Source: Saccoglossus kowalevskii (taxonomy: Eukaryota; Hemichordata; Enteropneusta; Harrimaniidae). Taken from it: 35,704 nt of DNA. Shown here piece after piece: positions 8,200 to 17,512 of the stretch. The position numbers and the translations under genes were made by a program. The notes under the pieces were generated by a model that was not told the origin of the DNA, did not search any database, and was given only the letters and a program-made list of their open reading frames with translations. Each line of letters opens with the position of its first letter. The first letter of the stretch is position 1. The stretch spans positions 163,042 through 198,745 of the forward strand of contig NW_003135340.1 in the NCBI RefSeq assembly GCF_000003605.2. Direction: 5' to 3'.

Positions 8200-11100
8200 C
8201 TGAAATGAAAAATACAATACACATTAAATAAATAAGTATAACTTACTGTCGGAGATTTTAACAAGTCAGACAGATACAGAAAGTCGATTTATGTCAGTTG
8301 TGGAGGGGAATTGAATGATCTTAGAGTTTTTGGTTGCCGGCTTTCAAGTACGTTACCTACTGTATTTTACTTGAGCGAGCACGCCTTCTACTCAACTGGT
8401 ACTCATAACAACTAGTCGACCATACACATACCTGAGATTCGTAGACAGGGTTCTTTAATGAAAACTTCGACCAGGAACCGTAGTCCTCATCACGAAGTCT
8501 GCCATACCTCTCAATGTATTTCCTATACAAAATTACAAAATGAATCATTTAAATTTCCGACATGCGTTTTTTTTTCTTCTCATTCATAGAACCACGGTAC
8601 GCACATGCGCACAATTCAGCTTACTAGTTTACGCTCTAAGCACAATATAAATGTATAGCGATTATTGACACCCCACCTTTAGCGGACAGCCACTCTTAGT
8701 ATGATACATGTAAATTAAATTGCACAGCATATTCACATAACTTACAAACATTTAGACTTATCTACAACCGATCGATAATTATTAAAATTTAACTTGCACA
8801 ACTCTAAGATGAAATGTTTTTATTTAGCACATTAAACATGTTAAAGAGGTCGCAATACGAGTAACGCCAGGAGCATTTTAATCATCTTTAACACGTGCCT
8901 CGACTCATTCAAAGTTCTAACTAAACTCATTTATTATATATTATTTTTAGTTCGCCCACCAAGATTTCAAAATAATCGCCTAAACTGAAAGTATATATGG
9001 GCCTGCTCAGCTCATCTCTGCGAGTGAGTTTGCACAACAGTTTTCTAGTAACTAACACATCTTTGGAGCGGGTACAGGTGAACCTACCTTTTCCGTAAAT
9101 ATACCATGACGCCACCAGCGGCCACCAGAACAAGCAGCAACACCACCACGATAACTGCTATGATTGTACTGGCTGGCATACCGCCCCCATCGTCTGAAAC
9201 TGAATCTGTCGTGAGTGCTTCTCGGGTCGGTGCATCAGTGGTTTGTGAATACGAGGTGTTCTTGGCAGCCGTAGGGCGTGAAAGTGGAGCAGAATTTGTT
9301 GGTTTTGTAGTGCCCGGAGGAGGAGCAGCAGTGGTTTTCTGTTTTGTAGTGACTGGGGGCGCAGCAGTTTTCTGTTTTGTAGTGACCGGAGCAGCAGTGG
9401 GGTTCTGTTTTGTAGTGACTGGGGGCGCAGCAGTTTTCGGTTTTGTAGTGACCGGAGCAGCAGTGGTTTTCTGTTTTGTAGTGACTGGGGGCGCAGCAGT
9501 TTTCTGTTTTGTAGTGACCGGAGCAGCAGTGGTGTTCTGTTTTGTAGTGACTGGGGGCGCAGCAGTTTTCTGTTTTGTAGTGACCGGAGCAGCAGTGGTG
9601 TTCTGTTTTGTAGTGACCGGAGCAGCAGTGGTGTTCTGTTTTGTAGTGACTGGGGGCGCAGCAGTGGTGTTCTGTTTTGTAGTGACCGGAGCAGCAGTGG
9701 TGTTCGGTTTTGTAGTGACTGGGGGCGCATCAGTGGTTTTCTGTTTTGTAGTGACCGGAGGAGGAGCAGCAGTGGTTTTCTGTTCAATAGTAGTGATGTC
9801 CGTTGCGTCATCAGTTGTTGCTTCCGGTGTGATGTCGGTAGTGGCCAAATCAGTATTCGTTGTAACGACTGACGGATCGGGAGCGGTAACAATTCCTGAA
9901 AATATAAATAATGTTATATTAGAATTCGTTATCAAGAACAATACACTTATATACGATTTTCCCAGCCAGTGTCACCCAGGAATATTTCTAGATACTATAA
10001 TAATACAGTCATTATAAAAACCCAACCAAATAAGTCGAAGATAGAAAGAAATACCTAATTTTTTATGACGATGTCAAAATGAATCTGAAGGTAATGCCGT
10101 TCAAATCGACAAGTTTATTTGGTTGTGTATGCATTTGTCATAATCTACAATACAGTCACATCTTTCAAAAACGTGTTCAAAACAGATCAAAACGAAGTCA
10201 ACGCTTTAAGTGACATTTGTGTCGGTCATTTACGTCGCAACAGCGTGCTGTCACTAGGGGCGCGACATATAGGAATGTTGTATTCAGATTGTCACATTGG
10301 ATGTAGCCCAAAGCAGCATAACACCGTCGATGCATATATTCATATACGAGTGATTACGACACCCTTAATTGTATTCTTGTCAAAAGGTTCAAATAATTTT
10401 AATAATATTTTATTAATAGGTCAGCGGCCTTAGTGTACACATTAGATAATACCAAGAGCGCCAAATCTAATTAGAACATAAGTAGCGTTCATGCACAGCT
10501 CCTTAGCACAAGCTAAGAAGTTAAATATCATAGCCCGTGCTAAGAAAACGTGCGCGAACGCCTGGCACGGGCTAAGAAGTGCTAAGAACGGATTCAATCT
10601 AGCCCGTTTGTAAGACCCGGTCCAGACCCTTGTACGGGCTAACCTCGGAAAAACTAATTTAGTTGTCCGAGGGCTAACAAAACGTGCGTGAACGCTTAGC
10701 TCGGGCACAGTCCCTCTATCTATGACTGTGGCTCGGGCTAAGCGCCCGAAACTTGGACGCCATTGTATTCTATGTTTATTCACGGTTACTATCCATAGAT
10801 TTACTAATATATTCATAACTATTCATTTCGGTATGTCATTTCCGATATGAAGATCAATGCGAACACACATAGAGAAATTATTCTTCAGAAAAAATGAACT
10901 GACGACGAGGCTCTGTGCTACTTCCTGTTTTTATGCAATCTGTACTTTCTGAATTTGCTTTGGTATTGTGTTAAAATCGTGGAACTAACATGTATACCTT
11001 CATCGTTAATGTACTGGGTAATCAGAGTTAAAATGACTGAAGATTTCTGTATATTCTTAACAAGTTTGGGCGTTCCTTAGCCCGTCATAACCACTGTTTC

Positions 11101-14100
11101 CTCCCGCGCACATGAGCGCAACCGGGGAGCGCAATTGGGTCTATATGCAAACATATTAGATAAGCTTAAATCTTAGCCCGCACTGCGGGTAGCGTGAACA
11201 CTAATATTATTATTAATTGTAATCGTGGTCGTAAATTGTACTTTATTTACATAATAATAACTAGAAAACAACCGTACTCATGTACATGGGAGTGAACTGA
11301 ATTTCATCTTCCGAATCGCGCGGTTTCGTGAGCTCGGTGTAAACGAAGAGAGAGGTAGTGGTGAGTTGCGCCCTCCGCGGTGCTCCAAACTCAACACACA
11401 GAAGTGTCTGATGCCGTTCGGTCGGCGAGGGCACCACTCACGCCTACATGTCAGGCTGGCAAAGATGACTGAATATGTGTGTAATATGAGATTCGAATTA
11501 GGTCCTTATTTACAATGTGTGTGAATGTGAAACGGCAGTAAATTGTACCCAATCTCACGTAAATAACACTTTTTACAAAAATTTTAATTTGTACGTGAGA
11601 ACGACAGGGGAAACGGCTGTACTCGCGTACGTAAGAATGGACTAAATTGGACCCAATCTCAAGTAAATAAAAGAGTGTTTTATATTCTACACGAGAATGG
11701 CGGGAAACAGCCGTACGCATGTACATAGAAATACGCTAGCATCAATGTCACATCGGGTGAGGTCGATTTCAGGCCAAACTCGCGTATGAGTAAGAACTAT
11801 ACGTGGGGACAGACTGTGAGACAGAATGTCGTAGTTGAAATACCCGGGACACACATATGCCACATTTTCGGGATGTTAACGACATAAAGTAATTGTTGTT
11901 AAATGCACCATTATGTGGGGTTTACTTCAAACAAAACTGTTTCGTTTAATTTAATTTATGAATAATATACAATGTATAAGCTTTGTTATAGTTTCCCTTT
12001 TATACATTTCATATTTTTTTCTGTTAAATTTGTATATTACAGGTACAATAAGAACAAGAAAACTAAATGGCAAACTGGGTAGTGCTTTCTCAAAATTCCG
12101 TGATGCATTGAAAATGCCAGATACTATCGCTTCCTTTTAATAAACAAAAATGAAATCCACTACCATGGTGACACCTACTGTATACATCCAATATCTCATG
12201 GTTAGTTATTTACTGTGTGTGCTATAAACCTCGGTCACTAAAAGAAAATCATGATTAAACAAGGCCAACACGTATAATACATGGGAATATTTACATACAC
12301 TGTGACAGTGTGTATCGGATACTCCATCGGTGCGGAGTTGACTCACATGGTTCTGAATATGTGCACTGAATTCAATACAGAGTTTATTTTAATGAGGGTC
12401 TCACCACGTGTTTTTGGGCCCCAATGAATACAATGTGTATGGCTAAAACCATGTACGCAATTAAATTCATTCATAAAAATAAAGGCTGAATAATTACAAA
12501 ACTATTACAAATGGAACTTTTTTTATGGAAAATAGTTCATATAATTACTGAAAATGATTTTTTAACCCCACCCTTTCCCACATCTGATTGAAAATTACGT
12601 CTTCTCTGATGAAAATTTTCCCCCGAGTAATGCTGCCAACGTAGAGTAAATGATTACCGAAAAATGCGGGAGTTTCAAGAAAAAAAATATATCGGTTATA
12701 TTTTGCATACTTTGAGAGTACTGGTGTCTATCTGGATCGTTTTATTTATATCCCCATAATACTAGTACACAGTTTCGATAAGTCGCGCCCGCTAGTGACG
12801 GGCGCTTTTGTGACGTCAAATGACGTATACAGGTTATGGCGATGTCATTCAAATCAACACATGTGTTTTATTGTGTAGTAGTTCGTCATCTAGAATGACG
12901 TAATTCTTTTAAAAGTACACTACACTTTCAGTTTTTGTATGTGTATGTGTATATAAATTGAGAAATTGAAGGTCGCCTGATATGCCGAAAATCGCCTGGT
13001 GGAGATACATGTTTCAACTTGTGGTTGCGCAACGACTCGTATACTATGGCAACATAGGTAAATAAATCGTCCGATGCAGATAAATTGCCCCATATTTGTC
13101 CCGTACATTCATAGCACTGTCAGAGGCTTTCGAGAACAGGCAAGCACTTGCAAAATTGTCGCAATACATGCATTTATTATCTGTGTACCTCATTCGGCAA
13201 GGCATGTTGGCAAATGCACATAAAGGCGCGCGTGCGCAATTGCATGTTGTTGAGATTCATGTAAAATATTAACTAAAGGGTGTAACATAGAGGAACCTAA
13301 TTAATATATGAAATTCTCATTCCATGTATTAAGCAAACGAACGAGGATAAAATACGTGTTCCCCTAATAAAACAAAGGGACAAGAGCTTACTAGAAAGCA
13401 AACGACTTCCAACGTGCCGCAATATGTGTTTAGAATTAAACTGTTTTAATTTATAATAACGGGCAAACCAAGTTGTAATTTACAATAATCATGTTCCCAA
13501 TTCTCACATATAGCCCCCCGAATTCGATGAAAAAGAGATGCCATTTTCGAAAATGTCCGCGCTATGGCCCTTTTCATTCCGATTTTAAAAGTAAGTTTGT
13601 TGTTAGATTTAGACTCACGCATGACCCTCTCTATAATAATGTTATTTCATGCCGCGTTTTAATGTCCTTTTTATTATTAAAATGTTGCATTTATGACAGA
13701 GTGTGCTCACACATACACGTACTTTGATTTCCTTGTAATATCTATAAATAGACGCGCTAGATGTGTGCAACAAGTCTATGAATTCAATGACCCTAATCGT
13801 TGGCGTGCAACTGCCATTGAGGAAACGAAAGAAAAAAAAACACACGTCGTCAATTCTGCTTGAATCAATGAAATTAGAATGCACGTACACGGCAACTGAG
13901 ACGGCTTTTGGTGAAGGTCATAGGTACTGTGATTTATTGCTGCTTGTGACTTTACGCCATTCTTTAAATATCCAAATAGATGACCTCAATTCTGTCAAAT
14001 CTTAGACAAAGACTAATGGCGTTGTTTTTTTGATCCACAAAAAAAGCGTTGAGGTGTTATGTTGTTCGATTGTCTTGCTTAATACATTATAGTATACCGT

Positions 14101-14226
14101 CATCGTCACAAACTGAACTCACATTAACTAGCAACAGCGAAAGAGACAATATTAGCGTTACATACCTGAAACGAATAAGGAAATCATACACAGCACCAGC
14201 ACGACGACCGTCTTCGTAACCGCCAT
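8188..14226 (-). CDS. Mucin-like type I membrane protein with Thr/Pro tandem repeats and an NPVY tail (complete, 4 exons)
   Basis: Exons 14226-14166, 9895-9088, 8522-8432 and 8199-8188 join in matching phases (1, 2, 0) to give a 323-residue protein. Residues 1-20 form a signal peptide (MAVTKTVVVLVLCMISLF). About residues 22-80 are Thr/Asp-rich, and a run of about 14 units of 11 residues (consensus TTAAPVTTKQK or TAAPPVTTKQN) follows. A Ser/Thr-rich stalk leads to a membrane span at about 264-286 (IIAVIVVVLLLVLVAAGGVM). The 37-residue tail starts with basic RKRK and holds NPVY at 314-317. The chain ends in WDT. Such repeats are normally heavily O-glycosylated, and NPXY motifs bind PTB-domain proteins or endocytic adaptors. 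I infer a cell-surface mucin or adhesion-type receptor. No ligand-binding domain is visible and I do not recognise the family. Confidence 0.85.
8432..8522 (-). CDS. Exon 3 of the mucin-like receptor (cytoplasmic tail with NPVY)
   Basis: The acceptor is TTGTATAG ending at 8523, and the donor is GTATGTG starting at 8431. In phase with exon 2 it codes KYIERYGRLRDED, then YGSWSKFSLKNPVYESQ. Three other tyrosines (YIERY, EDYG) lie upstream of NPVY. The exon ends on a codon boundary. Confidence 0.8.
9088..9895 (-). CDS. Exon 2 of the mucin-like receptor (Thr/Pro repeats, stalk, membrane span)
   Basis: The acceptor is TATTTTCAG ending at 9896, and the donor is GTAGGT starting at 9087. The 808-base exon codes the whole ectodomain after the signal peptide plus the membrane span. 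The open frame runs past the donor only as far as a TAG at 9086-9084, which is removed by splicing. The very long open frames on the plus strand (9106-10017) and in the other minus frame are by-products of the 33-bp repeat. Confidence 0.88.
9306..9786 (-). repeat. Coding minisatellite: 33-bp units encoding 11-residue Thr/Pro repeats
   Basis: Two 33-bp unit types largely alternate: plus-strand GTGACTGGGGGCGCAGCAG and GTGACCGGAGCAGCAGTGG, each followed by TTTTCTGTTTTGTA or a near variant. This gives a partial 66-bp higher-order period. Units are nearly identical in DNA, which suggests recent expansion or gene conversion. At the protein level the last residue alternates between Lys and Asn. The Asn form creates an NTT N-glycosylation sequon in five places. 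Confidence 0.9.
10061..10265. repeat. Dispersed repeat segment, copy 1
   Basis: Positions 10061-10128 match 12806-12876 in the same orientation (for example CCGTTCAAATCGACA against TCATTCAAATCAACA). Positions 10225-10265 match 12782-12825 in reverse complement (GTCGCGCCCCTAGTGAC against GTCGCGCCCGCTAGTGAC). The mixed orientation suggests an element with partly inverted structure. The boundaries are not resolved. Confidence 0.45.
10531..10735. repeat. Degenerate GCCCG inverted/direct repeat cluster
   Basis: TAGCCCGTGC (10531-10540) pairs with GCACGGGCTA (10565-10574). AGCCCGT (10601-10607) pairs with ACGGGCT near 10633. The phrase AAAACGTGCGCGAACGC recurs about 135 bases later as AAAACGTGCGTGAACGC. 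The copy-2 hairpin at 10706-10733 is embedded here. TTAGCCCG recurs near 11078 and 11173. The long minus-strand frame over this region is a by-product of GC-rich sequence without stops. Confidence 0.55.
10798..11003. repeat. Segment duplicated from or to the acid phosphatase intron (35513-35700)
   Basis: Aligned blocks in order include GATTTACTAATATATTCATA, CGGTATGTCATTTCC, CTCTGTGCTACTT and ATCTGTACTTTCTGAATT, each with a close match at 35513-35700 in the same orientation. The last shared phrase (TATACCTTC) is the reverse of a splice donor (GAAG|GTATA). No coding exon is evident here. Confidence 0.6.
11230..11735. repeat. Degenerate tandem array, about three units
   Basis: Units start GTAAATTGTAC (11231), GTAAATTGTACCCAATCTCA (about 11537) and CTAAATTGGACCCAATCTCA (about 11641). 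Each ends with a phrase like CCGTACTCATGTACAT or CCGTACGCATGTACAT. The spacing between the last two is about 104 bases. No coding content is supported. Confidence 0.5.
12043..12140 (+). CDS. Possible terminal exon on the plus strand (weak)
   Basis: A pyrimidine-rich tract ending TATTACAG (AG at 12041-12042) precedes an open stretch coding TIRTRKLNGKLGSAFSKFR, then DALKMPDTIASF, then TAA. The stop overlaps an AATAAA at 12139-12144. The residue mix is protein-like and basic. I find no upstream partner exon, and it lies antisense inside the receptor's first intron. It may be chance. Confidence 0.2.
12781..12876. repeat. Dispersed repeat segment, copy 2
   Basis: This is the partner of 10061-10265. 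It begins AGTCGCGCCCGCTAGTGAC and includes the full CRE TGACGTCA at 12811-12818 and TGACGTA soon after. It is non-coding. Similarity is visible by eye over about 95 bases with gaps. Confidence 0.45.
14166..14226 (-). CDS. Exon 1 of the mucin-like receptor (signal peptide)
   Basis: The ATG at 14226-14224 opens 20 codons of a classic signal peptide: a basic Lys at residue 5, then a V/L/I-rich core, ending FVS. One G is left before the GTATGT donor at 14165. The leftover G joins GA of exon 2 to make Gly, so cleavage probably falls near the exon junction. The start sits in the context AACATGGCGG. Confidence 0.85.
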
Positions 14227-14265
14227 GTTGATTTCCGTGTCGTAACACTCAGATCGTTTAGTATG

Positions 14266-14330
14266 TCCTTTTATCTACTAGTCTTGTACAGCAGGCGCTC
14301 GACTATATGCAAATGGAGACATGTGACGTA
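14266..14330 (-). promoter_or_regulatory. Likely core promoter of the mucin-like receptor
   Basis: On the minus strand a TATA-like GATAAAAGGA occupies 14275-14266, 40 bases before the start codon. An exact octamer ATTTGCAT lies at 14314-14307, and a CRE-like half site with TACGTCA lies at 14330-14324. TATA spacing predicts transcription starting near 14245-14240 and a very short 5' leader. These are motif matches only. Confidence 0.4.
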
Positions 14331-16765
14331 GACACGCCCCGCGTGTACCTGGTGACATTTGAGATAATGGTCACGATGTGTTGAGTGTTGTAGTCCAATA
14401 CGGGCTATGAGTTGTGTCGGCACTGTCGGTCAGCTGACAGCGGACATTCCATTGTCACCTGGAAACAAAATACGTATATACACAGTGAACGCTTAATGTC
14501 CCAGAATGCCATTCTTTCGGTTCTGTGTGGCATTGTGAAGTTTTGTGACGCCGAGGCGGATTATATTCGCAATAAATGTTTTTTCAGCGGTTTTCAATTT
14601 TGCAATCACGTGACTTTGTGTTTTTGTTTCTGACGCATTTTAACTTGGAAGATTAGGAGCGAAACCACGCCAACATCGTCATAGCTCCCTAGAATTTAAA
14701 CGCAATCAAATACTGTGTACTGATGTGCCAATACTAGGAATTGTGACGTCACCTTAATGTTTAGTAGCTCGTAAATCTACAATAATTATGAGTTATAAGA
14801 AAATGATTCTGATTGATAAATCAATAATATAATATACGTATCAATAGTTAACGTACTATATATCATCGGTTAATTTGTACATTGTAACTGAAGTGTCAAT
14901 AATCAATAATTTATATATTGATTGATTAACTATTTATTGGAAACCCCATGGAAGTGCCATTGGCAGACCCATTAGATTAGAGATAACCCTACTCATTACG
15001 ATAAGAAGACTGGACTTTGAGTTATGTGTCATGCACAGAGGACAGGAACAGTATACGAGACCGATAGAACGTCATTCTCTCGACTAATTGGTGATTTTCC
15101 GTACAATAGCGAGATCTCGCGAGATGCATGAAAGACGTGCGTCGAACGTCTGCCGCAAATATCGAACGATTTGATTTTGAACTAGAATTTCTTTATTTCG
15201 TAGCTTACATTGACCGGCCGATCTTCGACAGAGGAATATTGCTTCCGAATACCCTTACTTAATCGAAATTGCCTATCATCAAATGTGGACAGCACATTAT
15301 TAAGCATGGAAATGTCCCCGAAATACTTTCGCGTTTGTCGAATCCCACGCGATGTTTGACGCGACTACGACGCTATGACCTTTGTTTGTAAGCAAATAAC
15401 ACCGAATAAACGGCAAGGTAAAGACTATGTCTAATTATAGTAAATACGTACTGCGTGCGTGACTCGAACCGGCGCTCGCGTACGGCACCTAATCACCTAG
15501 CTTCACGCTACTACACGTCTTCCCCTCGGCCACCGGGCATCCCCAATAAAAGGATGCTTAATAACCGATTTGGATTAATTTGTTAATTTGTTTGTTTGTC
15601 CTGTTTTTACGTTCGATTTCACGCATAACGCGTGATTCTCGCAGTGAACGGAAAATGGTCTATTGCAGCGGCCTGACAAGTATGCAGAATGTTCGCGTTC
15701 GCTGCTGAATCAGTGAGCACAAATTAGGGATTGTATTATCACTTGCATATGATAATTGTCCGTAATTATATGAGTGTAATGATAATAATGGGCCGGTGGC
15801 GCAGACACGACAGAATGGTCTGGTGACGCAGACTCAGACACGACGTGTTTAGTGTGACAGGTCTACAGGCTTACCCCCGTTCAGGCACCGATAATCAAGA
15901 AATATACAAACACGCCACGACGGGCAACAAGGACACATAGACCAAAACGTACATCTATAAGCTACGCTGAATGTTTTTAAGAATTTCCGTCTGTAAACTG
16001 GTAATTGTGTTTACATGCACCATGCGACATGTAAAATATACAACATCTGGTCACAATTATGACAATAATGGCGTGTTTATTCTAACAATGAAAATACGTA
16101 CTGTGCCGTGTATATTGGTTTCTTTAGTTGCCTAAATGAATAAGTACAATTTCTATAGACCACTTTTCCGGAAGTAGCGAGACTGGGGTGCAAAAATACT
16201 CCTGCTTTGTTATAGCTAAAAATAAAAATAGTTGCTGATAGTCGATAGAAGGGAATTTTATTTTTGTGACTGTGAATGGTACACCAAGAAGCATAATATC
16301 ACCCATGCAAGTTTACGTTACACCCCAAAACAACATGCGAGCGCATGCGAAACGCCATATCTTCGACTTCCTGGAAAGTCGTCTATACTCACACCCAGCA
16401 ATTATTCTCCCAGCGCTGTTTAGAACATTTTAGTGTGTAAACTTTAATACAATTCAAGTACATTATTGTTTCTGGAATTACCGTCATTTAGACGTCACAT
16501 AATATACTGATGATCATGCACAGTATTCCAATATGAGGATTATTGTGCAGAAATTCAATCAATTTATAAGACGATCTAAGCATACATACACGTCACGGTT
16601 GAAATGTATGAAAAGTACGAGTAATGACATTAACCATACAAAATGGCATGTGATTAGTTTCAAGCCGCCTAGTAGAATACTTGACAGCTCAATAGTCTGA
16701 ACAATGAATTTTCTCTTCAGTTTATTTCCATAATTACCGTCATTTGGATTTAGAGACTACCACGA
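14331..16765. other. Intergenic stretch upstream of the receptor
   Basis: No supported gene. Notable short signals are a full CRE (TGACGTCA, 14744-14751), a palindromic TCTCGCGAGA element (15115-15124), and a tRNA-like relic (15455-15540). A related-looking GGCCGGTGGCGCAG phrase at 15791-15804 resembles a Pol III A box but has no convincing B box. Confidence 0.4.
15455..15540 (-). repeat. tRNA-Ser/Leu-like relic or tRNA-derived SINE head
   Basis: On the minus strand the sequence opens GCCCGGTGGCCGAGGGG, an A-box match at 15532-15522. It then has GGTTCGAGTCA, a B-box match at 15470-15460. The spacing of about 73 bases from A-box start to B-box end and a long variable-arm-like stretch suit class II (Ser or Leu) tRNAs. 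The T-stem and acceptor stem do not pair properly, so it is not a working tRNA gene. No tail repeat was found. Confidence 0.4.
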
Positions 16766-17038
16766 TCAATTCTCGGTGCTCATCACGTGCACATGATCCC
16801 GGGTATGTTCAAGCGTGTCTTTCGTTAACTGGAGAGAAATACGTTGATAGAGAGCGCATATGTCTGCTGCATTTACAGTAGACCGGCCTATGCCACACCA
16901 TATACCTTCCATGGCCACACCAACTCCATCGTCCGAATCGCACAGTTTCGCTAAACCCGGCCATTCATAACCGGCCCACGACCCCTTGCATGAGCGTGTT
17001 AGGTAAAACTGTATTTCACCGCAGTTAAATTGAGTCAT
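16766..17038 (-). CDS. Orphan 90-codon ORF, possible gene or exon
   Basis: I do not recognise this frame. It runs from ATG at 17038 to TGA at 16766, with an in-frame TAG 11 codons upstream. It codes a Cys/Gly/Trp-containing stretch (CKGSWAGYEWPGLAKLC, then AMEGIWCGIGRSTVNAADIC) with five cysteines and no signal peptide or membrane span. The composition is more protein-like than neighbouring chance frames. A donor-like GTATAT occurs inside it after CATGGAAG, so part of it could be an exon. A decayed insertion is equally possible. Confidence 0.28.
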   Translation of the reverse strand: MTQFNCGEIQFYLTRSCKGSWAGYEWPGLAKLCDSDDGVGVAMEGIWCGIGRSTVNAADICALYQRISLQLTKDTLEHTRDHVHVMSTEN

Positions 17039-17133
17039 TTGATTGGGCGCGCCAAGGAACTGGCGCTACCAATCAGCGTTGCTGTATCATAAATTTGAAG
17101 ACAATTTGATTCACCGGGAGTCAAGAACAGAAG

Positions 17134-17512
17134 CCGGGGGGGGGGGGCTACTTCCACATCAAGTGGGTAAGGGTGTGAAGCCCACCTCTCGAAAACCATA
17201 CTCACTTCTAAACCATTTTTTTCTATGTATATACCCACTTCTAATCACAAGTGTTTTCAGCGAAAAAAAAATACACCCAGCTCACAACTTTCGCAACCAG
17301 TGAGCGCATCAGGGCAATGCATTTTATTCAGCCTTTTCCAGTATTTGGCTTTGAATATAAGGATCTGTGAAAAAGTATATAAATGCTACACATTTCTAAA
17401 CCAAACCATTGATAAATGGCTACCCACTTCTAAACAAAATAACGTGAAATGACACCCCAGTCGGGCGGCACATACCCGTATTGCACTTCTATGGAAGTAG
17501 CCCCCCCCCCGG
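17134..17512. mobile_element. Intact-looking MITE with poly-G termini and 9-bp target duplications
   Basis: The left end is CCGG, a run of 12 G in all, then CTACTTCCA. The right end is TGGAAGTAG, then ten C, then GG. The termini are therefore inverted repeats of about 21-23 bases differing only in homopolymer length. The element is flanked on both sides by the identical 9-mer GAACAGAAG (17125-17133 and 17513-17521). The 379-bp body is non-coding and carries several CACTTCTAA phrases. A 9-bp duplication is typical of Mutator-like elements among known superfamilies; the assignment is inference. Confidence 0.8.

Larger units (their letters stand above)
9896..14165 (-). other. Intron 1 of the mucin-like receptor, repeat-rich
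   Basis: This intron of about 4.3 kb has no exon that fits the receptor's frame. It carries GCCCG-containing inverted repeats (10500-10760), a segment similar to the acid phosphatase intron (10798-11003), a degenerate tandem array (11230-11735), and dispersed CRE-containing segments (10061-10265 and 12781-12876). A weak antisense exon candidate lies at 12043-12140. Confidence 0.6.

Noticed and set aside
9158-9892. 244-codon open frame on the minus strand (LLLRSLQNR repeats)
   Set aside because: It is an alternative frame of the same repeat. The receptor frame is supported by exon phases, signal peptide and membrane span.
9106-10017. 303-codon open frame on the plus strand (VVTGGAAVFCF repeats)
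   Set aside because: It is the antisense shadow of the 33-bp coding repeat of the mucin-like receptor, has no signal peptide or splice context, and runs into intron.
10442-10816. 124-codon minus-strand frame
   Set aside because: It lies on the GC-rich inverted repeat cluster and has Arg/Ala-rich repetitive composition, no motif and no promoter.
15791-15860. Second tRNA-like stretch (GGCCGGTGGCGCAG)
   Set aside because: There is an A-box-like phrase but no B box or fold.
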